From Pseudomonadota bacterium (GTDB lineage Bacteria > Pseudomonadota > Alphaproteobacteria > UBA9655), in assembly GCA_018242065.1 (NCBI GenBank), contig JAFECQ010000014.1, forward strand, positions 1 to 64,000: 64,000 nt of DNA, read 5' to 3'. The translations under genes were made by a program, and so were the position numbers. The notes under the pieces were generated by a model. It saw nothing but the letters and a program-made list of their open reading frames with translations, was not told the DNA's origin and did no database searches. The first letter of the stretch is position 1. Each line of letters starts with the position of its first letter. Positions 7,814 through 16,557 of this stretch are shown here, one piece after another.

Positions 7814-9163
7814 TTAAAAAATTGAAGTTGGTGTGAGTCGCTTTACTTCTTCCAAGATGTCTTTAGCGCGCGTTTGATTAACAGGATCATCTTTAAAAAA
7901 ATTCAAACTTCGCGTGGCTTGCTGCTTGGCTGCTGGAAGATCTCCTACTTCAAGGGCCATTTCTGCCAAAGAAAGAGCAGCGAGGCCTGTTTTCTCTTTC
8001 TTTCCATAATAAATAGCCAAAAGACGGTGGGTAAATGGGTTGTCTGGTTCTTCGGTTTTAGCACGTAATAGCTCTGCGTAAGCGCGTTCAAGATGAGCGC
8101 TGTCATTGCTTTCAATTAAAGCATGCGCTAGGTTAACACGCAAAAGAGGAATGGTTGGATAGAAATGTACCGCTTTTTCATAAGCTTTTGTGGCCTCTTG
8201 TATTTTTCCTGATTCAAATAAAATTTGCCCTTTTAAGTCCCAAAAAAAAGCATCTTGTGGGTACTCTTTAAGTAACGAATCAATTTCGGCTAAAGATTCA
8301 TTAATCTGAGAGGCTTGTAGATAGGCGATAGCCCTTCCATAACGAGCTAAAAGAGAAGTATCGGTAGGTTTGAACTGAGAGAGTGTTTTGCCAGTACTCT
8401 GCGTAAAAGCGGCAATTTTAATTTGAATGCGTTTAAAGTTCTCTTCAAACTTTGGAGGGAGTTCTGCATTCGCATGGGGTGATCGTCCCAAGTGCGTTCG
8501 GAAGAAATCAAGACGTTCGGTTTTTAAAGGGTGAGTGAGAACGTAGGGGTCTAGAAATTGTTCTGAAAGAAGATCTTCTTTGCGTAAAATCTCCATAAAC
8601 TCTAAAAGCCCGCGCGAGGAATATCCTAAGGTATCCAAAAACCGAGCAGCTCCTTGATCAGCCGCTCCTTCTTGTGAACGTGTGAATTGCAACAAACCTC
8701 TTCCAGCAATATCCTGGCTCCCAAGGAGAATAGCCATTCCTGCGTCAGGGCGGCCAGCCATACCAACCGCAACACCCCCAAGGGTGCCAAGTAAGCTTTG
8801 TAAAAGAGCTTTTTCATAAGCATCAACACCCCGAATAATATGGTTGTCTGCTATGTGCGCTGTTTCATGAGCAAGAACACCGATCACTTGAAGGGCTGAA
8901 TTTGCTTTTAAAATCAATCCAGTGGTAATGCCAATCGATCTTCCACCCATTGCAAAAGCATTCACATCTGTTGAATTAATGACGTATAGATGCAGAGATT
9001 TCGGATCAAGTTTAGCGGCTTCAAAGATAGGTCCAATATACGATTTGAGCACAGCTTCAATTTCAGCGTCACGAATCAAAGCTTCATCCGCAGGCGTTGA
9101 TGCGGATACAGCTGAAGAGTAAATAAGAAAGAGAAAGAAAAGAGCTCTAATTATCATGTTCAC
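7814..9163 (-). CDS. periplasmic M48 zinc metalloprotease with TPR domain (BepA-like)
   Basis: The 449-residue protein has a signal peptide (residues 1-21, ending AVSA), an M48 peptidase domain with the zinc motif H99-E100-X2-H103 ('LAHETAHIADNH') and a third ligand region E165-X3-D169 ('QEGAADQGA'), followed by TPR repeats from about residue 280 to the end. BepA/YfgC-type proteases act in the periplasm on outer-membrane protein assembly intermediates. Divergent from the O-antigen ligase-like gene at 9235. Confidence 0.92.
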   Translation of the reverse strand: MNMIIRALFFLFLIYSSAVSASTPADEALIRDAEIEAVLKSYIGPIFEAAKLDPKSLHLYVINSTDVNAFAMGGRSIGITTGLILKANSALQVIGVLAHETAHIADNHIIRGVDAYEKALLQSLLGTLGGVAVGMAGRPDAGMAILLGSQDIAGRGLLQFTRSQEGAADQGAARFLDTLGYSSRGLLEFMEILRKEDLLSEQFLDPYVLTHPLKTERLDFFRTHLGRSPHANAELPPKFEENFKRIQIKIAAFTQSTGKTLSQFKPTDTSLLARYGRAIAYLQASQINESLAEIDSLLKEYPQDAFFWDLKGQILFESGKIQEATKAYEKAVHFYPTIPLLRVNLAHALIESNDSAHLERAYAELLRAKTEEPDNPFTHRLLAIYYGKKEKTGLAALSLAEMALEVGDLPAAKQQATRSLNFFKDDPVNQTRAKDILEEVKRLTPTSIF

Positions 9164-9234
9164 TTTCGCGTTGCCTTTTTAATGCTAAGACTTTATATCA
9201 AAAAGAATCGTAGATAAATGGAGTTTTATATCCT

Positions 9235-10470
9235 TTGTTGAAAATTCGGTCTTATGAAACTCTAGGACTTTTTCTTATAGCGTTGCTCATGGCTATTGGG
9301 ACAGTGTACTCAACTAAATTAATTTCTGTGCTTATGCCAGTGTTTGCGGTGTTTCTTTTATGGGTACAGAGGGGAACAAGTAAACTTTCGTTCCATGTTT
9401 TTCCACCATTTGTGTTTCTTTTTCTCTTACTAGTTTGGGGTGGACTTAGCATTTTTTGGGCGACTAACCCACAAGTTGCCCTTAAAACAATTTTTTCATT
9501 ATCCATGACTTTTGCTTTTTCTTTTCTTTTCCTTAGTTGTGCGCTGCGTGCAACGCCAGAGTTAATTGAGAAAGTCTATAGAATTCTTAAAATCGCGGGC
9601 TATTTTTTGATGATTCTCGTCCTTTTCCAAGCCTCTGTGAATACGTTTCATTTTGATTTTTTAAAAGCGTTTGAAAGTGTTCCTCATATGATGAAACCTA
9701 CCGGATCTATTATAGGACTTCTTATTTTTGCTGGGTGTGGTTTCCTTTGGATTCATAATGAGAAATTTCTCTGTCTATTGGTCTTTATTCTTCTTGTTCT
9801 TCTTATCCGCTTGACGATCTGTCAAACAGCTTTTTATGGCGTTGTTTTAGCAACAGGAATGTTTGTTTTGAGTTATGCAATACCCTTTTGGATGACACGA
9901 CTTTCGATGGTAGGATCTTATACTTTTTTAATCATCTCACCAATTGTGTATGCTTATTCAATTCCCCCGGCCCGTATACTTGAATCTCCTCATTTTGCAT
10001 GGTTGTTGAATCGAAGTTTTTACCATCGATTCCTTGCGTGGGAGTTTTATGCAAAGAAATTTTTTACTCAAACTTTTTTAGGGTGGGGTTTGGATTCCTC
10101 TCGTTATCTACCTACTGATCCATTACTGGCCCCGGGATATGAAAACACACTGCATCCTCATAATAATAGCCTTCAGGCTTTTGTAGAGTTAGGATTTGTA
10201 GGAGGCGTTTTATATGCTCTTTTTTTTGCATCCCTTTTTTGGGTCGTTGAAAAGTATGTTAAAGATCGCCTTTCCGTTGCGGTTTGCAATGCAACACTTG
10301 TTTTTGGGTTTATTGAAGCAGAAGTGACTCATAACCTTTGGCGAAATTATTGGTTATCGCTTGCAACGTTGACGGCGGGGTTGCTTATTTTCTTTGTTAA
10401 GGCGCGCGAGGCGCAGCTGCACGCTGCAGGCGGTCGTTCAAAGCAACCCCCAGACCATCAAAAGGGATAG
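9235..10470 (+). CDS. O-antigen ligase/polymerase-like membrane protein (Wzy_C type)
   Basis: This 411-residue polytopic protein has about 10-11 membrane segments and a large loop near residues 265-320 with 'FLGWGLDSSRY' and 'HPHNNSLQAFVELG'. The latter is the diagnostic H-N motif of the Wzy_C/WaaL ligase-polymerase family, so it probably joins or polymerises surface glycans. The start is a TTG (9235) with GGAG 11 bases upstream; no ATG fits without losing the first helix. The last 74 bases overlap the convergent Sua5 gene. Confidence 0.8.
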   Translation: MLKIRSYETLGLFLIALLMAIGTVYSTKLISVLMPVFAVFLLWVQRGTSKLSFHVFPPFVFLFLLLVWGGLSIFWATNPQVALKTIFSLSMTFAFSFLFLSCALRATPELIEKVYRILKIAGYFLMILVLFQASVNTFHFDFLKAFESVPHMMKPTGSIIGLLIFAGCGFLWIHNEKFLCLLVFILLVLLIRLTICQTAFYGVVLATGMFVLSYAIPFWMTRLSMVGSYTFLIISPIVYAYSIPPARILESPHFAWLLNRSFYHRFLAWEFYAKKFFTQTFLGWGLDSSRYLPTDPLLAPGYENTLHPHNNSLQAFVELGFVGGVLYALFFASLFWVVEKYVKDRLSVAVCNATLVFGFIEAEVTHNLWRNYWLSLATLTAGLLIFFVKAREAQLHAAGGRSKQPPDHQKG

Positions 10471-11335
10471 GGGCAACTGCGATTCCTTTGACATGTTGAA
10501 GGTCGAGCAGTCGTAACATCTTGAAAAGGTTTGCTGCAGCTTCTTTTAAGTCTCTCGTCGGACTTAGGTTTAAGAGATGTTTACCTTCATAAGAGGTTGG
10601 GCCAAACGCAAGAAACGCTTCGTTAACTGAAGGTTCGAGAACATTAAGTCGGACGGGAAGGTGTGGGGCATAGTGACTTTCCAGCATTCCGGGGGCTTTA
10701 ACCAAACTATAAGAAAGGGCTTCCAAAGGACCGATAATAGATTCAATTTCTTCTCGAGAAATTCCCCCAGGACGTAGAAGATGAGAAGACGTGCTTGTTA
10801 AATCCACAATAGTGGACTCGATCCCTATAGGCGTTGATTCTCCATCAAGAATGAACAGATCAGGGAAGTCTTCTTCAACGTGTGAAGCAGTTGTAGGGCT
10901 TATTCTGCCTGAAAGATTAGCGCTAGGGGCAGCAAGCGGTTTTGCAAATTTATCTAAAATATCCAGTGCAATGGGATGATTTGGAATACGGATAGCGAGG
11001 GAGTCAAGTCCTGCACTTGCTAAAAGAGAAATAGACGAAGATTTTCGACGAGGGAGAACAAGTGTTAAAGGGCCCGGCCAAAAAGCTTTGGCAAGACGCT
11101 CGGCTCTTTCATTCCAAAACACGTGCTCCTTAAAAGAGGCGGGCGAAGAGCCATGGATAATTAAAGGGTTAAAGGTTGGCCGCCTTTTTTTTTCAAAAAT
11201 TTTGGCGACAGCTAGGTCTTGAGTGGCATCTGCGGCTAGGCCATAGACTGTTTCTGTGGGTAATCCAATAAGATCACCACGATGGAGAAGATGCAAAGCG
11301 TCTTTAATTGAATTAGGTGTAGGTGCGTAAATCAC
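10397..11335 (-). CDS. L-threonylcarbamoyladenylate synthase (Sua5-type)
   Basis: The 312-residue enzyme makes threonylcarbamoyl-AMP for the t6A modification of tRNA. The YrdC core (1-200) shows 'GLPTETVYGLAADA', 'KKRRPTFNPL' and 'APSANLSG'. The added Sua5 C-terminal domain starts with 'PGMLESHYAPHLPVRL', which makes it Sua5- rather than TsaC-length. The start codon is GTG and overlaps the cysQ stop (GTGA), so the two form an operon. The 3' end overlaps the O-antigen ligase-like gene tail to tail. Confidence 0.93.
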   Translation of the reverse strand: MIYAPTPNSIKDALHLLHRGDLIGLPTETVYGLAADATQDLAVAKIFEKKRRPTFNPLIIHGSSPASFKEHVFWNERAERLAKAFWPGPLTLVLPRRKSSSISLLASAGLDSLAIRIPNHPIALDILDKFAKPLAAPSANLSGRISPTTASHVEEDFPDLFILDGESTPIGIESTIVDLTSTSSHLLRPGGISREEIESIIGPLEALSYSLVKAPGMLESHYAPHLPVRLNVLEPSVNEAFLAFGPTSYEGKHLLNLSPTRDLKEAAANLFKMLRLLDLQHVKGIAVAPIPFDGLGVALNDRLQRAAAPRAP

Positions 11336-12105
11336 GGTGTCCGACCAAAAACGATAAATCCTTCATTTAACAACTCCGGTTTCCCATAGATAAAGGGAGA
11401 TCCGTCAAGATTTACCATAACTCCCCCCGCTGCTTCGACAAGAATGTGTCCTGCGGCTGTATCCCATTCCTTGCAAGGAGTAAACCGTATGTAAATATCT
11501 GCTTGCCCAGCTGCAAGTCGACAAAATTTTATAGCGCTATGAAGGCGCTCAATTTTGGCGATGGGAAACGTTTGCAAATGAAAATCTTGTTGCTGTTGAA
11601 ATTTATTCCCATGCTCTCCTACCAAAAGAGTTGAGCCCTTAGGTGGCCGTATACGTGTATGAATGGGAATAGTGCGTCCTTTGTATGAACGCCAAGCTTT
11701 CCTGTCATATCCATAATAGGTTTCTTGCGTGAGAGGGATATGAATAAGCCCGAAGAGAGGCCTGTCATCTTTCATTAAAGCGATATTAATACAAAATTCT
11801 CCTGATCGACGAATAAACCCCTTTGTTCCATCAAGAGGATCAATAAGCCAATAATAAGGACTTACGATTTTCCAAGAACCCTCATCTTCTTCCGAAATAA
11901 TGGGGATGTCAGGTGTGATTAATCTAAGTCCTTCTTCCAGAAGATCGTGACTTTGGTGATCTGCGCGCGTTACGGGCGAGCCGTCCTCTTTTTTGAAAAC
12001 TTCAACTTCTTCAGTATAAATTTGGCAAATCAAAGTACCTGCTTTTTCAGCAAGAGAGATAATCCGCGGGGCTAAAGAGTCAAGGTCAAGTCTCGATTTA
12101 TTCAT
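11332..12105 (-). CDS. cysQ: 3'(2'),5'-bisphosphate nucleotidase CysQ (inositol-monophosphatase fold)
   Basis: The metal-dependent phosphatase has the motifs 'DGSPVTRAD', 'IISEEDE', 'LIDPLDGTKGF' and C-terminal 'KEWDTAAGHILVEAAGG'. CysQ removes 3'-phosphoadenosine phosphate. The start at 12105 (MNKSRLDLDS) was chosen because family members begin about here; an in-frame ATG at 12171 would add 22 residues without a Shine-Dalgarno sequence. It is coupled to the downstream sua5-type gene by a 4-base overlap. Confidence 0.9.
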   Translation of the reverse strand: MNKSRLDLDSLAPRIISLAEKAGTLICQIYTEEVEVFKKEDGSPVTRADHQSHDLLEEGLRLITPDIPIISEEDEGSWKIVSPYYWLIDPLDGTKGFIRRSGEFCINIALMKDDRPLFGLIHIPLTQETYYGYDRKAWRSYKGRTIPIHTRIRPPKGSTLLVGEHGNKFQQQQDFHLQTFPIAKIERLHSAIKFCRLAAGQADIYIRFTPCKEWDTAAGHILVEAAGGVMVNLDGSPFIYGKPELLNEGFIVFGRTP

Positions 12106-12283
12106 GATGGGGAGTATGAGAGCTTGTGGCCAAAAAGGGAAGGCATTTTTTGAACAAATCGGCCCGAACATTCATAAAAAGAAGTCATGATATATGACTT
12201 TTAACAGTTTGGACTCTTGCAAAATGAACCATCTCACTTTACATAAAGTTTATTATTAATATTAAAAATTTTTTGGTGATTCT

Positions 12284-14416
12284 ATGTGCCATTCTTATAA
12301 ATTATTCTTGGCTTCGCTTGTATCATCCTTGGTTGCTCCTCTGCCTCTTTTAGGAATGGAACCTGAGGAAAATGAATGCGTTTCAACACCTGTTGCAGCT
12401 TCCACTCCTGTTCAAAAAGAAAATTGGAAAGATTCTCTTTACGAATTCCCAGAAATTCAGGCTGGATTTAAGATGGATGTATTTAATAGACTTTTGTTTA
12501 CGCCTGAATTTAAAGATCCCACAAAACAAAATGCACTCTTTCAGTGTCTGGAACAAGCCGCCTTTGAACGAAGGAATCCAAAAGCCCTGGAAAAAGTAAA
12601 ACAATTTTCAACAAAACCATTTCTGCATATTAATCGCGTTGATCCAGAAAAAGTAAAAAAAGCTGATAAGTGTCTAAGAAATTACTTTGATCAACAAAAA
12701 GCGGCGGAATCAGAGCGACTCTCCATCGAAAAGTTTATTTACCAAATAGGATATGCCTATCAAGAAGGTCTAGGCGTGAAACAAGACCTTGATTTAGCAG
12801 GACAATATTTATTAACAGCTCTAGAATTTTTAACAGATCTAGAATGGGATCCAAAAGCTTCCACTCTTTTACACTTGGGAGTCCTTTTTTATGAAGGTGC
12901 CCCTTCTATACCTCAAAATATAACAATAGCCCAACTCTTATGGGAAAGAGCAGAGGCACGTGGCAATACAAGCGCCTCTTGTAATCTTGCTGCGCTTTAT
13001 TATACGGCCAAAAACTATTCTAAAGCCGTTGAGTACTTTAAAAAAGATTCTGAAAATGGAGATCTTCTATCTACGTTAAATTTAGCTGCTTTATATTTTA
13101 ATGGAGAAAATGGCCTTGAAAAAGATCATGGCCAGGCCCTTGAATATTTTTTAAGAGTCTTTAACAGCAAAGAGATTGATACAAAAGAAAAAAATAAATG
13201 CGCTGCTCATATTGGAACCATTTATTATAATGGATTTCCTGGAACGCTTCCCGATCATAGGAAAGCCCTTCATTTTTTTATGAAAGCTGATATTAAAGAT
13301 CCCGATATCCAAGATAAGATTGCACAATGCTATGAAAGACTTAATGATCGCAAAAAAGTCTTTCAATGGTGTTTGAAATCTGCTCAGCGAGGTGATCCAA
13401 AAGCACTTTCTGTTGTGGGATATGATTATGCGACGGGAGTTGTGACAAAAAGGAACATTGCGCAAGCAAAAAAGTCTTTTAAACGTGCTGTGGGGGTTTT
13501 AAAAAGTCGTACAGAATTAAAAGAGGAAGAGGATATAATATTACAAAAATGTCTTTTTAATTATGGAAATCTTATGAAGAAAACCGATAGAAATACGGCC
13601 GTTACTTATATACTTCAAGCTGCAGAAAGGGGTTTCTCTTGCGCTATGGTTGATATAGCGCATTATTACCTAAGTATGCAAACTCCTGCGGCCTTGGGAA
13701 AAGCTTTTTTTTGGATTAAAAAAGCGCAAGAACTTAACGATCCAAAAGCTCAAATCTTGTTTGACGCCGCCACACAAAGAGCTCAAGAGAGCGAAGAGAC
13801 TTCACAAGACGATAAAAACCTTGTTGAATGTATGAAAAGCTTGGATCAACCGGAGGTTGTTAACTCTCTTGCGTCCTATTCTCTCTCTACTGCTCCTCTT
13901 CAAGAGTCACCTCCTTCTCCCGATGCTTCTGGGGAAGAGGAAATGAAGTCTACTACTGTAGGAGATTATGCAATCACTCCTGAAGAAATTGAATGCTGGA
14001 AAGTAGAAGAAGCAAAATGGAAAGATGACATTAAGAATCCAAAATTTATTCGTGAAAAGTTGCAGCAAGCTCATCAAAATTTCCAGAACAAACAGGAAAT
14101 TAAGGAAAGACCGCCTTTATCGTCCACATCAGCAAAAACCATAGAAACTTTAAGGGATAAGGGGTCACGCTCTCAAATTACGATAGATAATTTATTCAGT
14201 TTATTTGAAGATCCTTACTTTCAAGGGCAAATAGATATGTTTAAGACCGCTGATGGCTATGCCATTGTGGGCTATGACTTTTCTACAGGGGCGGCTAAAA
14301 GCACCGGTACCCACAGAAAGCACAACAAGTCTTATAAGGGACTTGATCACAACTTTCTCAAAAGTGTTGCTGAGTTGGTGGAGGAGTTTATGACCCCGCC
14401 GGGTGTTCAAGGATAA
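12284..14416 (+). CDS. secreted Sel1/TPR-repeat protein with possible HicA-like C-terminus
   Basis: This is a 710-residue protein with a signal peptide (1-24) and mature start MEPEENE. Sel1-like repeats run from about residue 150 to 500 (e.g. 'IGYAYQEGLGVKQDLDLAGQ', 'NLAALYFNGENGLEKDHGQA', 'VVGYDYATGVVTKRNIAQAK'). A Pro/Ser/acidic linker (about 510-570) and a C-terminal domain follow (about 625-705: 'ITIDNLFSLF', 'TGTHRKHNKSY', 'NFLKSVAELVEEF'). Sel1 proteins scaffold complexes or act on host pathways in intracellular bacteria. The tail may be a diverged HicA-type fold; this is tentative. Function is unknown and an effector role is inferred. Confidence 0.85.
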   Translation: MCHSYKLFLASLVSSLVAPLPLLGMEPEENECVSTPVAASTPVQKENWKDSLYEFPEIQAGFKMDVFNRLLFTPEFKDPTKQNALFQCLEQAAFERRNPKALEKVKQFSTKPFLHINRVDPEKVKKADKCLRNYFDQQKAAESERLSIEKFIYQIGYAYQEGLGVKQDLDLAGQYLLTALEFLTDLEWDPKASTLLHLGVLFYEGAPSIPQNITIAQLLWERAEARGNTSASCNLAALYYTAKNYSKAVEYFKKDSENGDLLSTLNLAALYFNGENGLEKDHGQALEYFLRVFNSKEIDTKEKNKCAAHIGTIYYNGFPGTLPDHRKALHFFMKADIKDPDIQDKIAQCYERLNDRKKVFQWCLKSAQRGDPKALSVVGYDYATGVVTKRNIAQAKKSFKRAVGVLKSRTELKEEEDIILQKCLFNYGNLMKKTDRNTAVTYILQAAERGFSCAMVDIAHYYLSMQTPAALGKAFFWIKKAQELNDPKAQILFDAATQRAQESEETSQDDKNLVECMKSLDQPEVVNSLASYSLSTAPLQESPPSPDASGEEEMKSTTVGDYAITPEEIECWKVEEAKWKDDIKNPKFIREKLQQAHQNFQNKQEIKERPPLSSTSAKTIETLRDKGSRSQITIDNLFSLFEDPYFQGQIDMFKTADGYAIVGYDFSTGAAKSTGTHRKHNKSYKGLDHNFLKSVAELVEEFMTPPGVQG

Positions 14417-14620
14417 GAATAAAGTTCGATAAAATTGAGGAGTTCTATATCTCCCCTGGAGATGATGGGTCGAGCTGGCATGAACCATGCTAAGGCTTCT
14501 GTTGGCGGTTTTTGTTCCATGGGTAAACAAGCAAAATGATGACAAATATCGCTCTTGCAAAAAAGAATAGAATGAAGGCATTGTATAAAATATTTTGCTT
14601 ATTATTCAACAGGCTGTGCT
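14417..14620. other. intergenic region without recognised features
   Basis: The 204-base gap between the Sel1-repeat gene and the MntA-like remnant holds no repeat module, no convincing terminator and no supported ORF. Confidence 0.5.
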
Positions 14621-15118
14621 GTGAAGAAAATACGTCTAAATGATTTTGAAATCAGTGCGATTCTTGAAACATTCGAATCTATTTTCGCGCCGGAAGATCA
14701 CATCTGGCTTTTTGGATCAAGGGTGGATGAGACTCGCAAAGGGGGAGACATTGATTTGTTGATTGAGTCAGCTTCTTCCTATCCATCAAGAGGCGCGTCA
14801 AACTGGGGTTCGATTGAAATGAAGAGTCAAGATCAGTTAAAAATCGAAATTAAATTAGCTCATGTAGTATCCTCGCTTTTCCTTGTCATGCGCGCGGATG
14901 CGCACTGCTGTCCGAGGAAAAATTATAAAAACTTCGTCATCCCGGGATTTAGGAACCTTATGCGAGTTTTTACGAGCATTGAGGTTCCTTATTACCCGGG
15001 ACCTAGGAATTCTTTGACTCAAACGCTGCCTAGGTCCCGGATATTAAGAAAAGCTAAGCTATCGCAAGCTTTTCTAAATTCCGGGATGACGACGGTGGGG
15101 AGTAGAAAAAATGCTTAA
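14621..15118 (+). pseudogene. MntA-like nucleotidyltransferase, broken by a palindromic repeat
   Basis: From a GTG start, about 80 residues encode a minimal nucleotidyltransferase. They carry the signature 'LFGSRVDETRKGGDIDLLIE' (G-S, then D-X-D for metal binding), as in MntA-type antitoxins that adenylylate HepT toxins. The following section ('MKSQDQLKIEIKLAH') is already degenerate. From about 14870 the frame runs into a composite repeat, so the C-terminus is repeat-derived nonsense ending at 15118. A HepT-like remnant lies downstream, consistent with a destroyed MntA/HepT pair. Confidence 0.65.
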
Positions 15119-15235
15119 GGTGCTATTTGAGTCTTCCTATTCCTATTTTCTTTCTCAAACCAATCATAGTCTCCTTTTCTCTGCTTTACACAAAACTTTC
15201 CCCGGACAGCAGTGCGCATCCGCGAGGATGACAAG
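14882..15235. repeat. nested palindromic repeat inserted in the MntA/HepT locus
   Basis: Outer arms at 14882-14917 and 15200-15235 are inverted copies with 33 of 36 matches (core GGATGCGCACTGCTGTCC). Between them sit three hairpin modules bounded by CCCGGG/CCGGGA: 14937-15001, 15000-15040 and 15036-15088. AATTATAAAAACTTCGTCAT at 14921-14940 recurs at 24111-24130. The arrangement suggests a non-autonomous element built from smaller palindromes. Only the outer arms and module borders were checked by eye. Confidence 0.7.
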
Positions 15236-15248
15236 AAGAAGAAAATCC

Positions 15249-15452
15249 ATGGAATTGCTTCGAAATTCTTTCACGAAGCTCGAAAACTGTGTCTACAGAT
15301 TAGCCACAAGGGAAGAGGTAAAAGAGCTTAATCCCCTCATAAATTTTCATGAGGTGACCCTGTTTCCGCGACTGTCTTCCCGTGCTCTTCTTTCTTTTTG
15401 GGAAGACTTAAAGCAAATTATAATTCAAAGAACCAGCGCGTCCCAACAATGA
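15249..15452 (+). pseudogene. HepT-like (nucleotidyltransferase substrate-binding) remnant
   Basis: The 67-residue tail 'MELLRNSFTKLENCVYRL' ... 'NPLINFHE' ... 'SFWEDLKQIII' resembles the first two helices of the HepT/HI0074 substrate-binding family ('IQRFEFTFELFWKDLK' in relatives), with the middle motif garbled. The family is usually about 130 residues, so this is truncated or frameshifted. The ORF continues upstream to 15111 through repeat DNA. Its TGA overlaps the ATG of the GNAT-Nudix gene. Confidence 0.45.
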
Positions 15453-16426
15453 TTCCACCATACCTCCTTAATCGGCCTTTTTTGCCTGTGGCGACAGAAA
15501 GACTGACCTTACGTCCTTTGGAAGAAAAGGATGCGGCATCCATGGCTGTTCTTGCTAACGATCGTAGTATCGCGGAAAGGCTTGCACGTTTACCTCATCC
15601 CTATACCATCGAGGATGCTCTCAAATTTATTGCCTATGCCCAGGAGGGAATTAAAAAGGGAACCCATGTCATTTTTGCCGTTATTCGGAGGGCAGACCAA
15701 ACCTTTATGGGTGTTGTTGGAAGTGAAGAGGCTCTCGGCTATTGGCTAGGCGAAGAATTTTGGGGTCAGGGCTATGGAAAAGAAGCAATGAGAGCCGTTG
15801 TTCAGTTTTGCTTTGGTGTTTTACAGCGAGAAGAATTAAGGGCCGCGGCTCTTGTGGATAATATACCGTCACGTCGTATTATTGAAGGTCTTGGTTTTTT
15901 ACAATCGGGAGCAAAGGAAATGACGTCCTTGGGATATGAGGGAACGAAACCGGGTATTGAATATCTATTGTCTCGCAAAGACTATATGGAGCATTATAAT
16001 ACATCCAAGCATCAAATCCTATGGGTTGTCGCAGCGGCTATTATTAACAAAAAGGGGGAGCTACTAATCACCGAAAGACCCATGGGCAAAGCTTTAGCGG
16101 GCGTATGGGAATTGCCAGGTGGAAAGATGGAACTTGGAGAAACACCTGAAAACTCCTTGATTCGTGAACTTAAAGAAGAGCTGGGGATTAAGGTAAGAGA
16201 AGATGATCTTGAACCCTTAAGCTTTGCTTCCTATCGCTATGAGACGTTTCATTTAATCATGCCGATTTACCTATGTCATCAATGGGAAGGTAATCTTCAC
16301 GGAGCAGAAGGCCAAAAGATTGCATGGATTACCTACACTGATTTAGCTTATTATCCTCTACCACCAGCAGATATTCTTCCCGCTCATCGTTTGGCAGATA
16401 TATTGAATGAGCGAGGAATTTGGTGA
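15449..16426 (+). CDS. GNAT acetyltransferase - Nudix (MutT-like) fusion
   Basis: The 325-residue two-domain protein has an N-terminal RimJ/RimL-type GNAT domain (about 1-175, 'GYWLGEEFWGQGYGKEAMRA', 'NIPSRRIIEGLGF') followed by a Nudix hydrolase (about 190-320) with an intact Nudix box ('GGKMELGETPENSLIRELKE' then ELGI). The Nudix half resembles MutT 8-oxo-dGTP diphosphatases. ATG 15449 overlaps the preceding remnant's stop (ATGA). A longer TTG-initiated frame begins at 15398 but would start inside the remnant. No strong Shine-Dalgarno sequence is seen. Confidence 0.87.
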   Translation: MIPPYLLNRPFLPVATERLTLRPLEEKDAASMAVLANDRSIAERLARLPHPYTIEDALKFIAYAQEGIKKGTHVIFAVIRRADQTFMGVVGSEEALGYWLGEEFWGQGYGKEAMRAVVQFCFGVLQREELRAAALVDNIPSRRIIEGLGFLQSGAKEMTSLGYEGTKPGIEYLLSRKDYMEHYNTSKHQILWVVAAAIINKKGELLITERPMGKALAGVWELPGGKMELGETPENSLIRELKEELGIKVREDDLEPLSFASYRYETFHLIMPIYLCHQWEGNLHGAEGQKIAWITYTDLAYYPLPPADILPAHRLADILNERGIW

Positions 16427-16477
16427 CTTATGTAAAGTTACATAATTTGAGTTTGGATAAGAAAGAATACATCTTTA

Positions 16478-16539
16478 GGTCCCGGGTAGCAAGAAAATCT
16501 AAGCTCTCGAGAGAGCAAGATTTCCTATTTCCCGGGATC
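16478..16539. repeat. CCCGGG-bounded palindromic repeat, possible bidirectional terminator
   Basis: CCCGGG at 16481-16486 and 16531-16536 bound a hairpin with AAATCTAAGCTCTC/GAGAGCAAGATTT. It is the same module type as inside 14882-15235 and 24109-24342. It sits between two convergent genes and could end both transcripts. Confidence 0.65.
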
Positions 16540-16557
16540 TGGTTCACTTATTCAATC

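Noticed and set aside
15111-15248. N-terminal part of the ORF leading into the HepT-like tail
   Set aside because: It is translated repeat DNA (right outer arm of the palindromic element), not an original coding sequence.
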